DNA of 43,497 bases from Pseudomonadota bacterium (lineage in GTDB: Bacteria > Pseudomonadota > Alphaproteobacteria > Acetobacterales > Acetobacteraceae), in NCBI GenBank assembly GCA_021805565.1, contig JAJZFA010000058.1, forward strand, positions 1 through 43,497, in the 5' to 3' direction. The notes under the pieces were generated by a model. The model had not been told where the DNA came from. It did not search any database and worked only from the letters and a program-made list of their open reading frames with translations. Positions 8,315 to 17,581 of the stretch are shown piece by piece. Each line of letters starts with the position of its first letter. Position 1 is the stretch's first letter. Both the position numbers and the translations under genes were made by a program.

Positions 8315-9712
8315 CCCTTGCCGAACCTTGGACCGGCCGGCGATATCCTCGACCTCGGGTAACGGCAGTGTCAGAACCGCACGCAATCCAGGGGCATTGT
8401 CTTCCAAGCGCAATTCTCCGCCATGCAACTGCGCGACAGCCAATACCAAAGACAGGCCCAATCCCGATCCAGGGGTACTGCGAGCGGACTCGCCGCGATA
8501 GAACCGGTCGGTCGCGCGTTCCCTGTCGCCGTGGGCGATACCGGGTCCCTGATCGCATACCGCGATGGAGATTATCGTGGAGACGACCGCGCTAAGTCGC
8601 ACCGCGCTGCCCTTGGGCGAGAATTTCACGGCGTTGTCGATCAGGTTGGCGATCGCCTGCTGGATCATCGCCCGGTCGCCATAGGCTTGCAGCGTATCTG
8701 GCGCCTCCAGCACCAGAACGGCGCCGCGGTCTTCCGCCACCAGGCTGTATAATTCGGCGATCTCCGCCAGCAGGGGGGCCAGATCGAATCGCGCGAACGA
8801 TGACCGGCGGGACCCGGCCTCGATCTCCGCGATGCGCAGCAGGGCCTGGAAGACCGCGACGATGCCGTCGAGGTCCATGGTCGCGCGTTCGATCGCGGCG
8901 CGCAGATCGTCCGGCGTTTTGGCGTGTAGCGCCGCATCCTCCAGCCGGGTGCGGGCGCGGGTGATCGGAGTACGCAGGTCGTGGGCGATGGCGTTGGAGA
9001 CCTGGCGCACGCCGTCCATCAGCCGGCCGATGCGATCCAACATGTCGTTGATCACCTCGGCAACCTGATCGAACTCGTCGCCGCGGCCGGTCAGTCTGAC
9101 CCGCTGAGCGAAGTCGCCACCCGCGATGGCGGACGCGGTGGCGGACACATTCGCGAGCGTGCGGCGAAACAGGCCGCGGACCAAAAGCGCACCCGCCGTG
9201 GCCATCAGCAGCACCACCACCACCGCCCACAGCAGGGCGTCGGTCAGCAGCGTCCGTAACTGAGCACGAACCTGAACGTCGCGGCCGATCAGTAGATGGA
9301 AGCCATCCGGCAATTCATAACGGTGCACGCTGGCCAGGGATTTCATGCCGCCGCGCATGATCGGTAATTCGTACCAGGATCCGGCATCGGTCACCGATTG
9401 AGGCCAATGCGACAAATTACCGGCAACGCGCTGCATATCGGGACCGGCCAGCAAATAGATAGCATCGTCGTCGATATTCTGCGTCAGGCGATCCTCGATC
9501 GTGACGATCAGGGCTGGCAGGCCGCCCGTGGCCAACCGATCCGCCAAACCGCGGGCGTCGCCGGCGATCGCTGCCTCGGTCTGTCGGTCCAGCAGGCCGG
9601 CGGTCGCCCACCAGAGGAACAGGGCGAGTGCGGCAGCACTAACCGCGAGCAACAGCGCATAGATAGCCCCGAACCGGAAGCCGGCGGACCGGAACAGGCC
9701 GCGCGCGATCAT
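8300..9712 (-). CDS. Membrane sensor histidine kinase (HAMP-HisKA-HATPase)
   Basis: A 470-residue two-component sensor. Membrane segments lie at about 15-37 and 158-179, enclosing a periplasmic domain of roughly 120 residues. A HAMP linker follows (about 180-232), then the H-box AIAHDLRTPIT with phospho-accepting His244, and a HATPase domain with the N-box NLIDNAVKFSP, DQGPGIA and GSGLGLSLV. It starts at the ATG at 9712, 39 nt after the stop of the response regulator, so the two are a cognate pair in one operon. The protease gene just upstream suggests a signal from the cell envelope (inference). The last codons and stop lie inside the 63-bp tandem repeat. Confidence 0.95.
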   Translation of the reverse strand: MIARGLFRSAGFRFGAIYALLLAVSAAALALFLWWATAGLLDRQTEAAIAGDARGLADRLATGGLPALIVTIEDRLTQNIDDDAIYLLAGPDMQRVAGNLSHWPQSVTDAGSWYELPIMRGGMKSLASVHRYELPDGFHLLIGRDVQVRAQLRTLLTDALLWAVVVVLLMATAGALLVRGLFRRTLANVSATASAIAGGDFAQRVRLTGRGDEFDQVAEVINDMLDRIGRLMDGVRQVSNAIAHDLRTPITRARTRLEDAALHAKTPDDLRAAIERATMDLDGIVAVFQALLRIAEIEAGSRRSSFARFDLAPLLAEIAELYSLVAEDRGAVLVLEAPDTLQAYGDRAMIQQAIANLIDNAVKFSPKGSAVRLSAVVSTIISIAVCDQGPGIAHGDRERATDRFYRGESARSTPGSGLGLSLVLAVAQLHGGELRLEDNAPGLRAVLTLPLPEVEDIAGRSKVRQGQHRQ

Positions 9713-9751
9713 AATGCCATGGTTTCAGGGCATCGATTGCCGTGCCACGGA

Positions 9752-10429
9752 TTACTCGGCCCGCAGCATATAGCCGGCGTTTCTGACCGTATGGATCAAT
9801 CCGGTCGGAAATGGCTTGTCCACTTTTTGCCGCAGGCGGGATACATGCACGTCGATCACGTTGGTTTGCGGGTCGAAATGGTAGTCCCAGACGCCCTCCA
9901 GCAGCATGGTGCGGGTGACCACCTGTCCTGCGTGGCGCATCAGGTATTCCAGCAACCTGAATTCGCGCGGCTGCAAATCCACTTTCTGGCCGGCGCGCTT
10001 GACCTGGCGCGACAGCAGATCCAGTTCCAGATCTTCGACAACCAGTTTGGTCACCGGACCTTCGCCCTTGCCCCGGCGGTTCAGGGCCTCCACGCGCGCC
10101 AGCAATTCCGCGAAAGCGAACGGCTTCGTGAGATAGTCGTCGCCACCGGCCTTCAGGCCTTTGACCCGATCGTCCACCTCGGCCATTGCCGACAGGATCA
10201 GTACCGGGACGGTATTTTTCTGTCCGCGCAAGGTTTCCAGGATTTTCAGCCCGTCGATCCCGCCGGGCAGCATGCGGTCCAGCACCACCGCGTCGAACGT
10301 CTCGCTGGCGGCCAGGAACAACCCGTCTCGGCCATTATCGGCGTGTTCCACGACATGCCCTGCCTCTCGCAAGCCCCTTACGACGAATCCGGCAACATCT
10401 TTATCGTCTTCGACTACCAGGATGCGCAT
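9752..10429 (-). CDS. OmpR/PhoB-family response regulator
   Basis: A transcription factor of 225 residues. The receiver domain shows the acidic pair at 8-9 (VVEDD), phospho-accepting Asp51 in VVLDRMLPGG, and Lys102 in YLTKPF. The C-terminal winged helix covers about 128-225 and carries the family features LQPREFRLLEYLMRHAGQVVTR and VIDVHVSRLRQKVD. The start ATG at 10429 has AAGGAGAG with good spacing. It is followed by its histidine kinase and preceded by the DegP-like protease. The arrangement resembles envelope or metal stress systems, but no specific orthologue can be named. DNA targets are likely direct repeats, as usual for this family. Confidence 0.96.
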   Translation of the reverse strand: MRILVVEDDKDVAGFVVRGLREAGHVVEHADNGRDGLFLAASETFDAVVLDRMLPGGIDGLKILETLRGQKNTVPVLILSAMAEVDDRVKGLKAGGDDYLTKPFAFAELLARVEALNRRGKGEGPVTKLVVEDLELDLLSRQVKRAGQKVDLQPREFRLLEYLMRHAGQVVTRTMLLEGVWDYHFDPQTNVIDVHVSRLRQKVDKPFPTGLIHTVRNAGYMLRAE

Positions 10430-10544
10430 CCAGCTCTCCTTTTACCAATGGAATCCGATCCGTTGCCCGATCTTAGGCGACTGCGAAAAAATGGCCGCAT
10501 TATATCTCCGTCATGGACGCGCGCCCGTGGACGCGCAACGGCCG

Positions 10545-11645
10545 CTAGCCCGCCTGTTGCTCCGCCGGCCTGCGGCCGACGATCACCGGGATTGCCAGTT
10601 CGTTCCCCTGGCGCCGCACTGTCATCCGCACGGTCTGGCCCGGAGGGACCACCGCGATGGCCCTGATCAATCCCCGCGAACTGTCGATCCGATCGCCGTT
10701 GACGGCGGCGACCACGTCGCCCGGCCTGACGCCGGCCCGCGCCGCCGGGCCGCTTCGGTCCAGCGCGGCGATGGTAACGCCGTCGTCGCGGTCCTCGACG
10801 GACACACCCAGCCAGCCGCGTTCGATGGACCCTTTGCTGAGAAGCTGGGCAACGGTACGGCTGACCGCCTCGCTGGGGATGGCGAAGCCGATTCCAACCG
10901 AAGCGCCGGTAGGGGACACGATCACGGAACTGACACCGATGACCTGACCGTCCATATTGAACACCGGACCGCCGGAGTTGCCGGGATTGATCGGGGCGTC
11001 CAGTTGCAGAAAATTGTCGAACGGACCGGAGCCGAGGTCGCGGCCCTCGGCCGAGATGATGCCCACGGATACCGATCCGCCCAGGCCGAACGGATTGCCC
11101 GCGGCCATGATCCAGTCGCCAACTTCGGCCTTCCGGGAATCCCCCCAGGCGACGCTGGGCAGCAGATCGGTGGTTTGCACCTTGATCACCGCGATGTCGG
11201 TCAGTTCGTCGCGGCCCAGCACGGTGGCGGGCAACTGGCGCCCGTCCGTCAACAGAACGGAAATCTTGTCGGCGTGTTCGACCACATGATTGTTGGTCAC
11301 GATGATTCCCGACGGATCGATGATAAAGCCCGACCCGGCGCCCGCCACCTGTTCCCGCTTGTTACCGTAACGGCGGCGAAATTCGCGGCCCAGCGGGGTG
11401 TCGCGCAGTTCCCGTGGCAGTTCGCCGAGCATGTCGCCGCCGGTGACGGTTTCGGTGACGGCGATGTTGACAACCGCCGGCAGAACTTTTTTGACCAGCG
11501 GGGCAAGGCTTTCCGGTGCGCCGCGCGCGCTGGCCGCTTGCGGGGCGCAGGCGGTCAGAAGAAGAGCCAGGCCGAGAAACAGGCTGTGTAGCGCCGGTCT
11601 CCAGGCGATCGCGCTGGGCCGGAAAGGCGAAGGTGCGGCTGACAT
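10545..11645 (-). CDS. DegP/HtrA-type serine protease, lipoprotein, one PDZ domain
   Basis: A periplasmic protease/chaperone of 366 residues for misfolded envelope proteins. A signal segment ends in LLLTAC, a good lipobox with Cys33, so the protein should be lipid-anchored. The trypsin-like domain has the full triad: His120 (TNNHVVE), Asp150 (ELTDIAVIK) and Ser224 (NPGNSGGP). One PDZ domain follows (about 280-355), seen as GWLGVSVED and GVRPGDVVAAVNG; most DegP proteins carry two, so this is closer to the DegS/short HtrA layout. I chose the ATG at 11645 because it gives a proper signal peptide; the longer frame upstream is not protein-like. It lies just upstream of the response regulator and kinase genes. 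Confidence 0.94.
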   Translation of the reverse strand: MSAAPSPFRPSAIAWRPALHSLFLGLALLLTACAPQAASARGAPESLAPLVKKVLPAVVNIAVTETVTGGDMLGELPRELRDTPLGREFRRRYGNKREQVAGAGSGFIIDPSGIIVTNNHVVEHADKISVLLTDGRQLPATVLGRDELTDIAVIKVQTTDLLPSVAWGDSRKAEVGDWIMAAGNPFGLGGSVSVGIISAEGRDLGSGPFDNFLQLDAPINPGNSGGPVFNMDGQVIGVSSVIVSPTGASVGIGFAIPSEAVSRTVAQLLSKGSIERGWLGVSVEDRDDGVTIAALDRSGPAARAGVRPGDVVAAVNGDRIDSSRGLIRAIAVVPPGQTVRMTVRRQGNELAIPVIVGRRPAEQQAG

Positions 11646-11706
11646 GGTGCGGACTGGCTTCCCGGATGGCGTTCTGGTCGGAAACACATGGCACGTGGCC
11701 ATCGTT

Positions 11707-11742
11707 GTAACAAGAAACCGCTGGGTAACAAGAAACCACTGG
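11707..11742. repeat. 18-bp tandem repeat upstream of the protease gene
   Basis: Two adjacent copies of GTAACAAGAAACCRCTGG (11707-11724 and 11725-11742) differ at one base. They sit in the 104-bp gap between the end of hrpB and the start of the DegP-like gene, about 60-100 bp upstream of its start codon. The place suits a regulator site, though an 18-bp period is not a whole number of helical turns. Simple duplication is the plain alternative. Confidence 0.7.
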
Positions 11743-11749
11743 GCCGGTT

Positions 11750-14239
11750 TCACGCGGGCTTCGTGGCATCCTCGGGCCAGTTGTGCCTGGGATAGCGCCC
11801 CCGCATGTCGCGGCGTGCATCGGCCCAGGCGCCGGTCCAGAACCCGCGCAGGTCGGCGGTAACGGCGATGGGGCGGCCGGCAGGCGATAGCAGCGCCAGA
11901 CGAAGGCCGATGCGGCCTCCGGCCAGCAACGGCGTGGCGACCATGCCGTAGAACGCCTGCGCCCTGGCCGAGACCAGCGGCGGCGATTCGGTGTAGTCGA
12001 TCGCGGCGCGTCCGCCCGGCAAGGCCAGGTGTGTGGGCAAGTCCCGGTCCAGGCGCGATGCAAGGTCGCGGGTCATTGTATTCAGCAGGATGGCGTGCAG
12101 GTCGATCGCCGCGACGCCGGACAGGCGCCCAATGCCCGCAAGCCAGGGCGTCAACCAATCCTGGACGGTGGCTTTCAGTGTCGCGGTGGCGATGTCGGGC
12201 CAACCGGCGCCGGGTTCGATGTGCCGCATCGCCGCAACGCGGGCCTGAAGCTGGCTGGTGGCGGCGGTCCACGGCAGCGGGCGCAGGTCCCGCGCGGCGA
12301 TCGCGTCCGCGAGTGTTCGGGCCGTCAGCGCTGGGTCGGCCGGTTCCGTGCGATCGGACAGGATCAGCGCACCGAGGCGGCGGCGGCGGCGCACCAGGAC
12401 GGTGCCGCCGACGGAATCGAAGCTGGATTCCACCTGTTCGACGACCCGTTTCGCCAGCGATGGCGGCAGATTGTCCGGGTCCAACGTGGCGGCCAGCCGG
12501 ATGCGCGACGACGCCTTCAGTTCCAGCGCGGCGGCAACCAGCAGTCCGGCCTTGGACAGCGGGTCGTTCAGCGGAATGCCGGCGCTGCCGCCGCCGGACA
12601 GCCGGAAAGCGCCCGGTTCGCCCCGGCGCTGGGCGATGCGATCAGGGAACGCGGCGGCGAGCAGCGGGCCTGGATCGCCCGCCGCCACGGTGGTGTGCGG
12701 CACGCGCAGGCGGCGGCGGTATTGGGCGGCGGTCTGGCGGATGCGGTGCAGCGCGCCCCGGTCGGCGTTGGGGTCTCCGAACGCGATGGCGGCGAGGCGG
12801 GTGGCAATGTCGGCTCGGGCGTCCTGGTTTCGCAGTGGATCGCGTTCTTCCAGCAGCGCGGCCAGATCGGCGGCCAGGGCGGTTTCCTCCATGCTGCCTG
12901 CCGCCAGCATCATCGCGGCCAGTCTTGGATGGGATCCGATCCGGACCATATCGCGGCCGGGCGCGGCGATGCGGTCGTCCGCATCCAGCGCGCCCAGGTC
13001 TTTCAGCAGCGCGCCGGCGGCGGCCAGCGCCCCGGCCGGGGGACGGTCCTGGAACGCCAGATCGGCGGGGGCGGTACCCCAGGCGGTGCACTCCAACAGC
13101 AGGCCGGACAGTTCGGCTTCCAGGATTTCCGGCCGGTCGAACGCTGGCAGGCCCCGGTGCAGGGCGGGCGACCAGACCCGAATGGCGATCCCCGGCGCTT
13201 CCCGCCCCGCGCGTCCCGCCCGCTGATCGGCGGCGGCTCGGGAGATGCGGACGGTGGTCAGGCGAGTCAGCCCGGTGGACGGGTCCAGGCGCGGCGTGCG
13301 GCGCCAGCCGCCATCGACGACAATGCGGACGCCGGGGACGGTGAGGGAGGTTTCGGCGATCGACGTCGCCAGAACCACACGGCGGGTTTCGGCCGGACGT
13401 AGCGCCAGATCCTGGTCGGCGGCCGGAAGATCGCCATGCAACGGCAGAACCAGCGCGCCGCAACGGTCCAGCGCGGACTGGACGCGCCGGATTTCGGCCA
13501 TGCCGGGCAGGAACGCGAGGATGTCGCCCGGGTGCTGGGTCAGCGCGGCCTCGATCGCCCTGGCGACCGCGTCCGGCAAATCGCGGATGTGGGCAATGTC
13601 GCGCTTGCTGTGTTCGATGACGACAGGAAACTGGCGGCCGGCGCTTTCGACGATGTCGGCGTCCATCAAACCGGACAAACGGGCGCCGTCGGCGGTGGCG
13701 GACATGGCGAGCAGGCGCAGGTCAGGCCGCAACTGCCGTTGCAAATCGAGACAAAGCGCGAGGCCGAGGTCCGATTCCAGCGAACGTTCATGGATTTCGT
13801 CCAGTATTACGGCGGCGGTTCCGTCCAGGCCGGGATCGGATTGCAGGCGGCGGAGCAGCAGGCCCTCGGTGATGACCTCGATGCGGGTTTCGGCGGACCC
13901 GGCGCCGTCGATACGGGTGCGGTATCCGACGGTTTGTCCAACTTGCTGGCCCAGTAGGAAGGCCATGCGGCTGGCGGCGGCTCGGGTGGCCAGGCGGCGG
14001 GGTTCCAGCATCAGGATACGCCCGTCGCCGCGCCAGGGTGCGCCGAGCAGGGCGAGCGGGACGAGGGTTGTTTTGCCCGCGCCGGGCGGGGCGACGAGCA
14101 CGGCGTTGCGACCCGCGTTCAGTGCGGCATGGAGCGCGGGAAGGGCTTCGGCGACGGGGAGGTCCTGGGACACGATGGCAGGGGTGATAAACGGTTCTGG
14201 CGGGTGCGTCATCGGTGGGGTTGGGTGGGCGGCTTGCAT
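11750..14239 (-). CDS. hrpB: ATP-dependent helicase HrpB
   Basis: A DEAH-family RNA helicase-like protein of 829 residues, the normal size for HrpB. Motif I is APPGAGKTT (about 50-58), motif Ia MLEPRRLATRAAA, motif II DEIH in VILDEIHERS, motif III SATAD, then VLATSIAETSLTVPGV and QRAGRAGRE for motifs V and VI. The long C-terminal part is the HrpB-specific region. Its cellular role is not well defined in the family. Two starts are possible, ATG at 14239 and ATG at 14212; neither has a clear ribosome binding site. It is divergent from the acyl-CoA synthetase gene across about 160 bp. Confidence 0.95.
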   Translation of the reverse strand: MQAAHPTPPMTHPPEPFITPAIVSQDLPVAEALPALHAALNAGRNAVLVAPPGAGKTTLVPLALLGAPWRGDGRILMLEPRRLATRAAASRMAFLLGQQVGQTVGYRTRIDGAGSAETRIEVITEGLLLRRLQSDPGLDGTAAVILDEIHERSLESDLGLALCLDLQRQLRPDLRLLAMSATADGARLSGLMDADIVESAGRQFPVVIEHSKRDIAHIRDLPDAVARAIEAALTQHPGDILAFLPGMAEIRRVQSALDRCGALVLPLHGDLPAADQDLALRPAETRRVVLATSIAETSLTVPGVRIVVDGGWRRTPRLDPSTGLTRLTTVRISRAAADQRAGRAGREAPGIAIRVWSPALHRGLPAFDRPEILEAELSGLLLECTAWGTAPADLAFQDRPPAGALAAAGALLKDLGALDADDRIAAPGRDMVRIGSHPRLAAMMLAAGSMEETALAADLAALLEERDPLRNQDARADIATRLAAIAFGDPNADRGALHRIRQTAAQYRRRLRVPHTTVAAGDPGPLLAAAFPDRIAQRRGEPGAFRLSGGGSAGIPLNDPLSKAGLLVAAALELKASSRIRLAATLDPDNLPPSLAKRVVEQVESSFDSVGGTVLVRRRRRLGALILSDRTEPADPALTARTLADAIAARDLRPLPWTAATSQLQARVAAMRHIEPGAGWPDIATATLKATVQDWLTPWLAGIGRLSGVAAIDLHAILLNTMTRDLASRLDRDLPTHLALPGGRAAIDYTESPPLVSARAQAFYGMVATPLLAGGRIGLRLALLSPAGRPIAVTADLRGFWTGAWADARRDMRGRYPRHNWPEDATKPA

Positions 14240-14397
14240 GCGCGGCGGCCGACGACGAGCGGAAATACAGAGCTGCGCCAGTGCCGGAACGATCCGGTAT
14301 GTTCCGGCGGACAGGTTGCGATCCGCCTCTACCCGTTCCAGAATACCGTCAGGCTATCGAACGGCCGCGACACAAAAATCGGGAACTGTCCAACACC

Positions 14398-16503
14398 ATG
14401 TCTCAATTCGCCGGCCTGACGCCGCTTTTGGCACCCCGTTCCATCGCCGTCCTCGGCGCTTCGTCGGACCCGACGCGGATCGGTGGCCGTCCCATCGCCT
14501 ATATGCGCGCTCAGGGCTTCGCCGGCGCCCTGTATCCCGTCAACCCCAACCGGAGCGAAATCCAGGGTTTGAAGGCCTACGCCTCGGTCGCGGACCTGCC
14601 GGAAACGCCCGATGTCGCCATTGTTGCGGTACCGGCCGAGCTTGCCGCGCAGGCCATCGGCGACCTGGCCGCGCGCGGCGTCAAGGGCGTGGTCATGTTC
14701 ACCGCGGGGTTCGCGGAAATGGATGACGCGGGTGCCGAGGCGCAAGCCGGAATGGTCGCCACCGCCCGCGCCGCCGGCATGCGGCTGCTGGGCCCCAACT
14801 GCCTGGGCGTATTCGACGCCAGACGATCTTATTACGCAACGTTCTCCTCGTCGTTCGACAGCGGCTGGCCAGTATTGGGGCGCATCGGCATCGCCAGCCA
14901 GTCCGGCGCGTATGGCACGCATCTATACACCCTGGCGCGCAACCGGGGCATCGGCGCGTCGCTGTGCATCATGACCGGCAACGAAAGCGACGTTACGGTT
15001 GGCGAATGCATTGGCTGGCTGGCGGAAAATCCCGATGTCGATGTTATCGCCGTTTATGCCGAGGGCATTCGCGAAGCCCCCGGCCTGATTGCCGCGTTCG
15101 AAGCCGCCCGCGCGGCGAAAAAGCCCATTGTGATGCAGAAAGTGGGGCGCAGCGAGCTTGGCGGCAAGGCGGCGAAATCGCACACGGCATCGATTGCCGG
15201 CGACGATGCCGTTACGGAAGCGGTTATGGCGGAGTTTGGGGTGTACCGAGCACGGAACAGCGAGGAAATGCTGGATATCGCGCATACCGCGACACGAAAA
15301 ATCTATCCGGTTCCGAATTCATTGGGTGTCATTACAGTATCCGGGGGTGCCGGCGTACTCATCAGCGACGTAGCCGAATCGCTCGGTCTGGCAATGCCGG
15401 AAATGCCGCTGGAGGCGCAACAAAAACTACGAACGCTGGTACCGTTCTGTGCGCCGCGCAACCCGGTCGATGCCACCGCGCAAGTATCGAATGACGTTAC
15501 GCTGGTGAAGACATTCACCGAATCGATGGTCCGCGATGGCGGATACGCGTCGGTGCTGGGGTTTTTCAGCATGACCGCATCGTCGCGCCGCTGGCCGGAA
15601 ATCCGCCAGCAGTTGAACGCGGTGCGGACGGAAAATCCTGGTCGCCTGTATGCGCTTTCCGTGATCGTGCCGCCGGAAGGACGCGATGCGCTGGAAGCCG
15701 ATGGCTGGGTGGTGCATGAAGACCCGACGCGCGCGGTCATTGCGATTGACGCGATGGGCCGTTACGGTGCCGCATTCGCCGGACAGGCGCCCGATCCCGC
15801 ACCGGTCGTTGCTCCGATGACGCTGCCTGCGTCCAACCCGTCGGAAGCCGAGGCAAAGCGGCTGCTGGCCGTGGCTGGAATTGCCTCCGCACCGGAAGCC
15901 GCCTGTGCGACGGTGGATCGGGCCGTTGCCGCCGCCCAGCAATTTGGCTTCCCGGTGGTGATGAAAATCCTGTCGCCCGATATCCTGCACAAATCGGAAA
16001 TTGGCGGTGTATTGCTGGATATCGCCGATACAGCTGCGGTTCGTTCCGGATTTGCACTGCTGCTGGAACGCGCCCGCGTCGCCGCGCCGTCGGCCCGCGT
16101 CGAGGGCGTGCTGGTGGCCAAACAGTTGAAGGGCGGCGTGGAATGCATTCTGGGCATTCACCGCGATCCGGTGTTCGGGCCGATGGCGATGTTCGGTCTG
16201 GGCGGGGTTTTCGTGGAGGTGCTGAAAGACGTGGTCTTCCGCCGCTGCCCGTTCGGTCCCGAAACGGCCGAGGCGATGATCCGCTCCATCAAGGGGGCGC
16301 CGTTGCTGCTGGGCGCGCGTGGCCGGAAAACCGCCGACGTGACCGCCCTGGCGGCGATGCTGTCCCGGCTTTCGGCGTTCGCTGTCGCGGCGGGCGACCG
16401 GTTGCTGTCGATCGACCTGAACCCGGTGCTTGCCATGCCGGACGGCGAGGGCGCCTTTGCCGTCGATGCGGTGATCGAGGTTGGGCCTACCGGTCCTTCA
16501 TAA
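14398..16503 (+). CDS. ADP-forming acyl-CoA synthetase (acetate-CoA ligase family)
   Basis: A 701-residue fused enzyme that would link acyl-CoA hydrolysis to ATP formation or make acyl-CoA from acid, CoA and ATP. Domain order: CoA-binding Rossmann domain (about 8-135, starting PRSIAVLGAS), succinyl-CoA ligase-like flavodoxin domains (about 150-440) with KSHTASIAGDD, whose His is the expected phosphorylated residue, and an ATP-grasp domain in the last 220 residues with FPVVMKILSPDILHKSEIGGV and GGVFVEVLKDVVFR. I chose the ATG at 14398 because it begins the conserved N-terminus. The acyl substrate cannot be told. The 3' end overlaps the convergent esterase gene by 17 bp. Confidence 0.93.
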   Translation: MSQFAGLTPLLAPRSIAVLGASSDPTRIGGRPIAYMRAQGFAGALYPVNPNRSEIQGLKAYASVADLPETPDVAIVAVPAELAAQAIGDLAARGVKGVVMFTAGFAEMDDAGAEAQAGMVATARAAGMRLLGPNCLGVFDARRSYYATFSSSFDSGWPVLGRIGIASQSGAYGTHLYTLARNRGIGASLCIMTGNESDVTVGECIGWLAENPDVDVIAVYAEGIREAPGLIAAFEAARAAKKPIVMQKVGRSELGGKAAKSHTASIAGDDAVTEAVMAEFGVYRARNSEEMLDIAHTATRKIYPVPNSLGVITVSGGAGVLISDVAESLGLAMPEMPLEAQQKLRTLVPFCAPRNPVDATAQVSNDVTLVKTFTESMVRDGGYASVLGFFSMTASSRRWPEIRQQLNAVRTENPGRLYALSVIVPPEGRDALEADGWVVHEDPTRAVIAIDAMGRYGAAFAGQAPDPAPVVAPMTLPASNPSEAEAKRLLAVAGIASAPEAACATVDRAVAAAQQFGFPVVMKILSPDILHKSEIGGVLLDIADTAAVRSGFALLLERARVAAPSARVEGVLVAKQLKGGVECILGIHRDPVFGPMAMFGLGGVFVEVLKDVVFRRCPFGPETAEAMIRSIKGAPLLLGARGRKTADVTALAAMLSRLSAFAVAAGDRLLSIDLNPVLAMPDGEGAFAVDAVIEVGPTGPS

Positions 16504-17518
16504 ACCAGTCCAGCACCGCGCCTTGCCCATCGCGCGGATAGGCGTGTGACAGATCCGCGATCTCCCGGTAGGTGACTGCCGCACCCGCCGCCGCCAGCAT
16601 GCGATAGGCGGTGCGGGCGCCCTCGGCCGGAAACATCCAATCCAGCGCGCCATGTGTCAGATGGATCGGCAAGCCGGCCAAACGCTCGGGGTCGGCCATT
16701 GCCAGCAGCAGCGGATGAAACGATGCGGCAACCGGCGCCAAATGAGTAAACGGAGCATCCGCGGCCAGACCGGCCAGCAGCGTGAAGGTGCCGCCATCGC
16801 TCATGCCGCCGAGGAGCATGCGCTTTGGATCGATACTCCATCGGTCGAGTACGCGGGTCAGGATGGCGTGCAGGTTTTGGCTGTCGATATCAGGTTCCAT
16901 CAGCGACCAGGTACGGCCGATCGCGGTCGGTGCGACGATAACAATACCGCGCGATCGCGCTTCCGCGAGCCAGTTCAACAGGAACAGGCGACCATGGCCC
17001 GATCCGCCATGTAGCGCGAATACCAGCGGGCCGGGCCGGGCGGGATCGTACCAGGGCGGCACATAAACGGAGAAGCCGCCGCGTTCCGCAATTTCATTAT
17101 TATAGTGGAACATACCGGCGTCGGGATGCGGCGTGGACGCCAGGCGCGTCCGCAGAGCCGGATCGTCCCGCGATTGCGGTTCCAGCAGATAGCGACCGAT
17201 CGCGGGCACCGTCTCGGCCAGCGTCGCCAGCGGTTCCAGCGCCCGTTGACAGTGCCGCATCGCGCGAAGGGCTTCCAGCATCGGGTTCTCGGCAGCGGGA
17301 GCGGCCCTCAGCGCGTCGCATGCCTGCAAAGCGAACGTGCAGGCCAGCGCGATTGGCGGCCGCACCATTGTCGCCCCGGCGGCCTGCCGGAGCGGATCGT
17401 CCAGATTGCCGAGCGCGGCGATCAGCGCGGGCAATCGGCGCGGGTCCATCATGCGCGCGATTTCGCCGAGGGCGTCCAGCAATGCCAGTAAATCCGCCAC
17501 GGTTCGGTCGTCATCCAT
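16487..17518 (-). CDS. Alpha/beta hydrolase, PHB-depolymerase/phospholipase-like esterase
   Basis: A protein of 343 residues. The first 130 or so residues form a helical region of unknown role, and the rest is an alpha/beta hydrolase core. FALHGGSGHGRLFL gives the oxyanion region, GGMSDGG the nucleophile Ser, GALDWMFP the acid and LSHAYP the His. This order resembles polyhydroxybutyrate depolymerase or phospholipase/carboxylesterase proteins. No signal peptide is visible, so it is probably cytoplasmic. The ATG at 17518 has AAAGGG about 9 nt upstream; an ATG at 17557 would add 13 basic residues and cannot be excluded. The start faces that of the methyltransferase fusion gene 63 bp away. Confidence 0.87.
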   Translation of the reverse strand: MDDDRTVADLLALLDALGEIARMMDPRRLPALIAALGNLDDPLRQAAGATMVRPPIALACTFALQACDALRAAPAAENPMLEALRAMRHCQRALEPLATLAETVPAIGRYLLEPQSRDDPALRTRLASTPHPDAGMFHYNNEIAERGGFSVYVPPWYDPARPGPLVFALHGGSGHGRLFLLNWLAEARSRGIVIVAPTAIGRTWSLMEPDIDSQNLHAILTRVLDRWSIDPKRMLLGGMSDGGTFTLLAGLAADAPFTHLAPVAASFHPLLLAMADPERLAGLPIHLTHGALDWMFPAEGARTAYRMLAAAGAAVTYREIADLSHAYPRDGQGAVLDWFMKDR

Positions 17519-17581
17519 CGGCTTGCCCTTTCCACGCCGCGGTGCGTGTTGTTTCATACAGGCCGGGGAGACATCGCGCCA

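Noticed and set aside
9398-10666. A 422-codon plus-strand frame opposite the sensor kinase and regulator genes
   Set aside because: Both minus-strand genes have complete catalytic motifs; this frame has none.
12029-13402. Overlapping 457- and 437-codon plus-strand frames opposite hrpB
   Set aside because: Low-complexity Gly/Arg/Gln-rich products, antisense to a conserved helicase.
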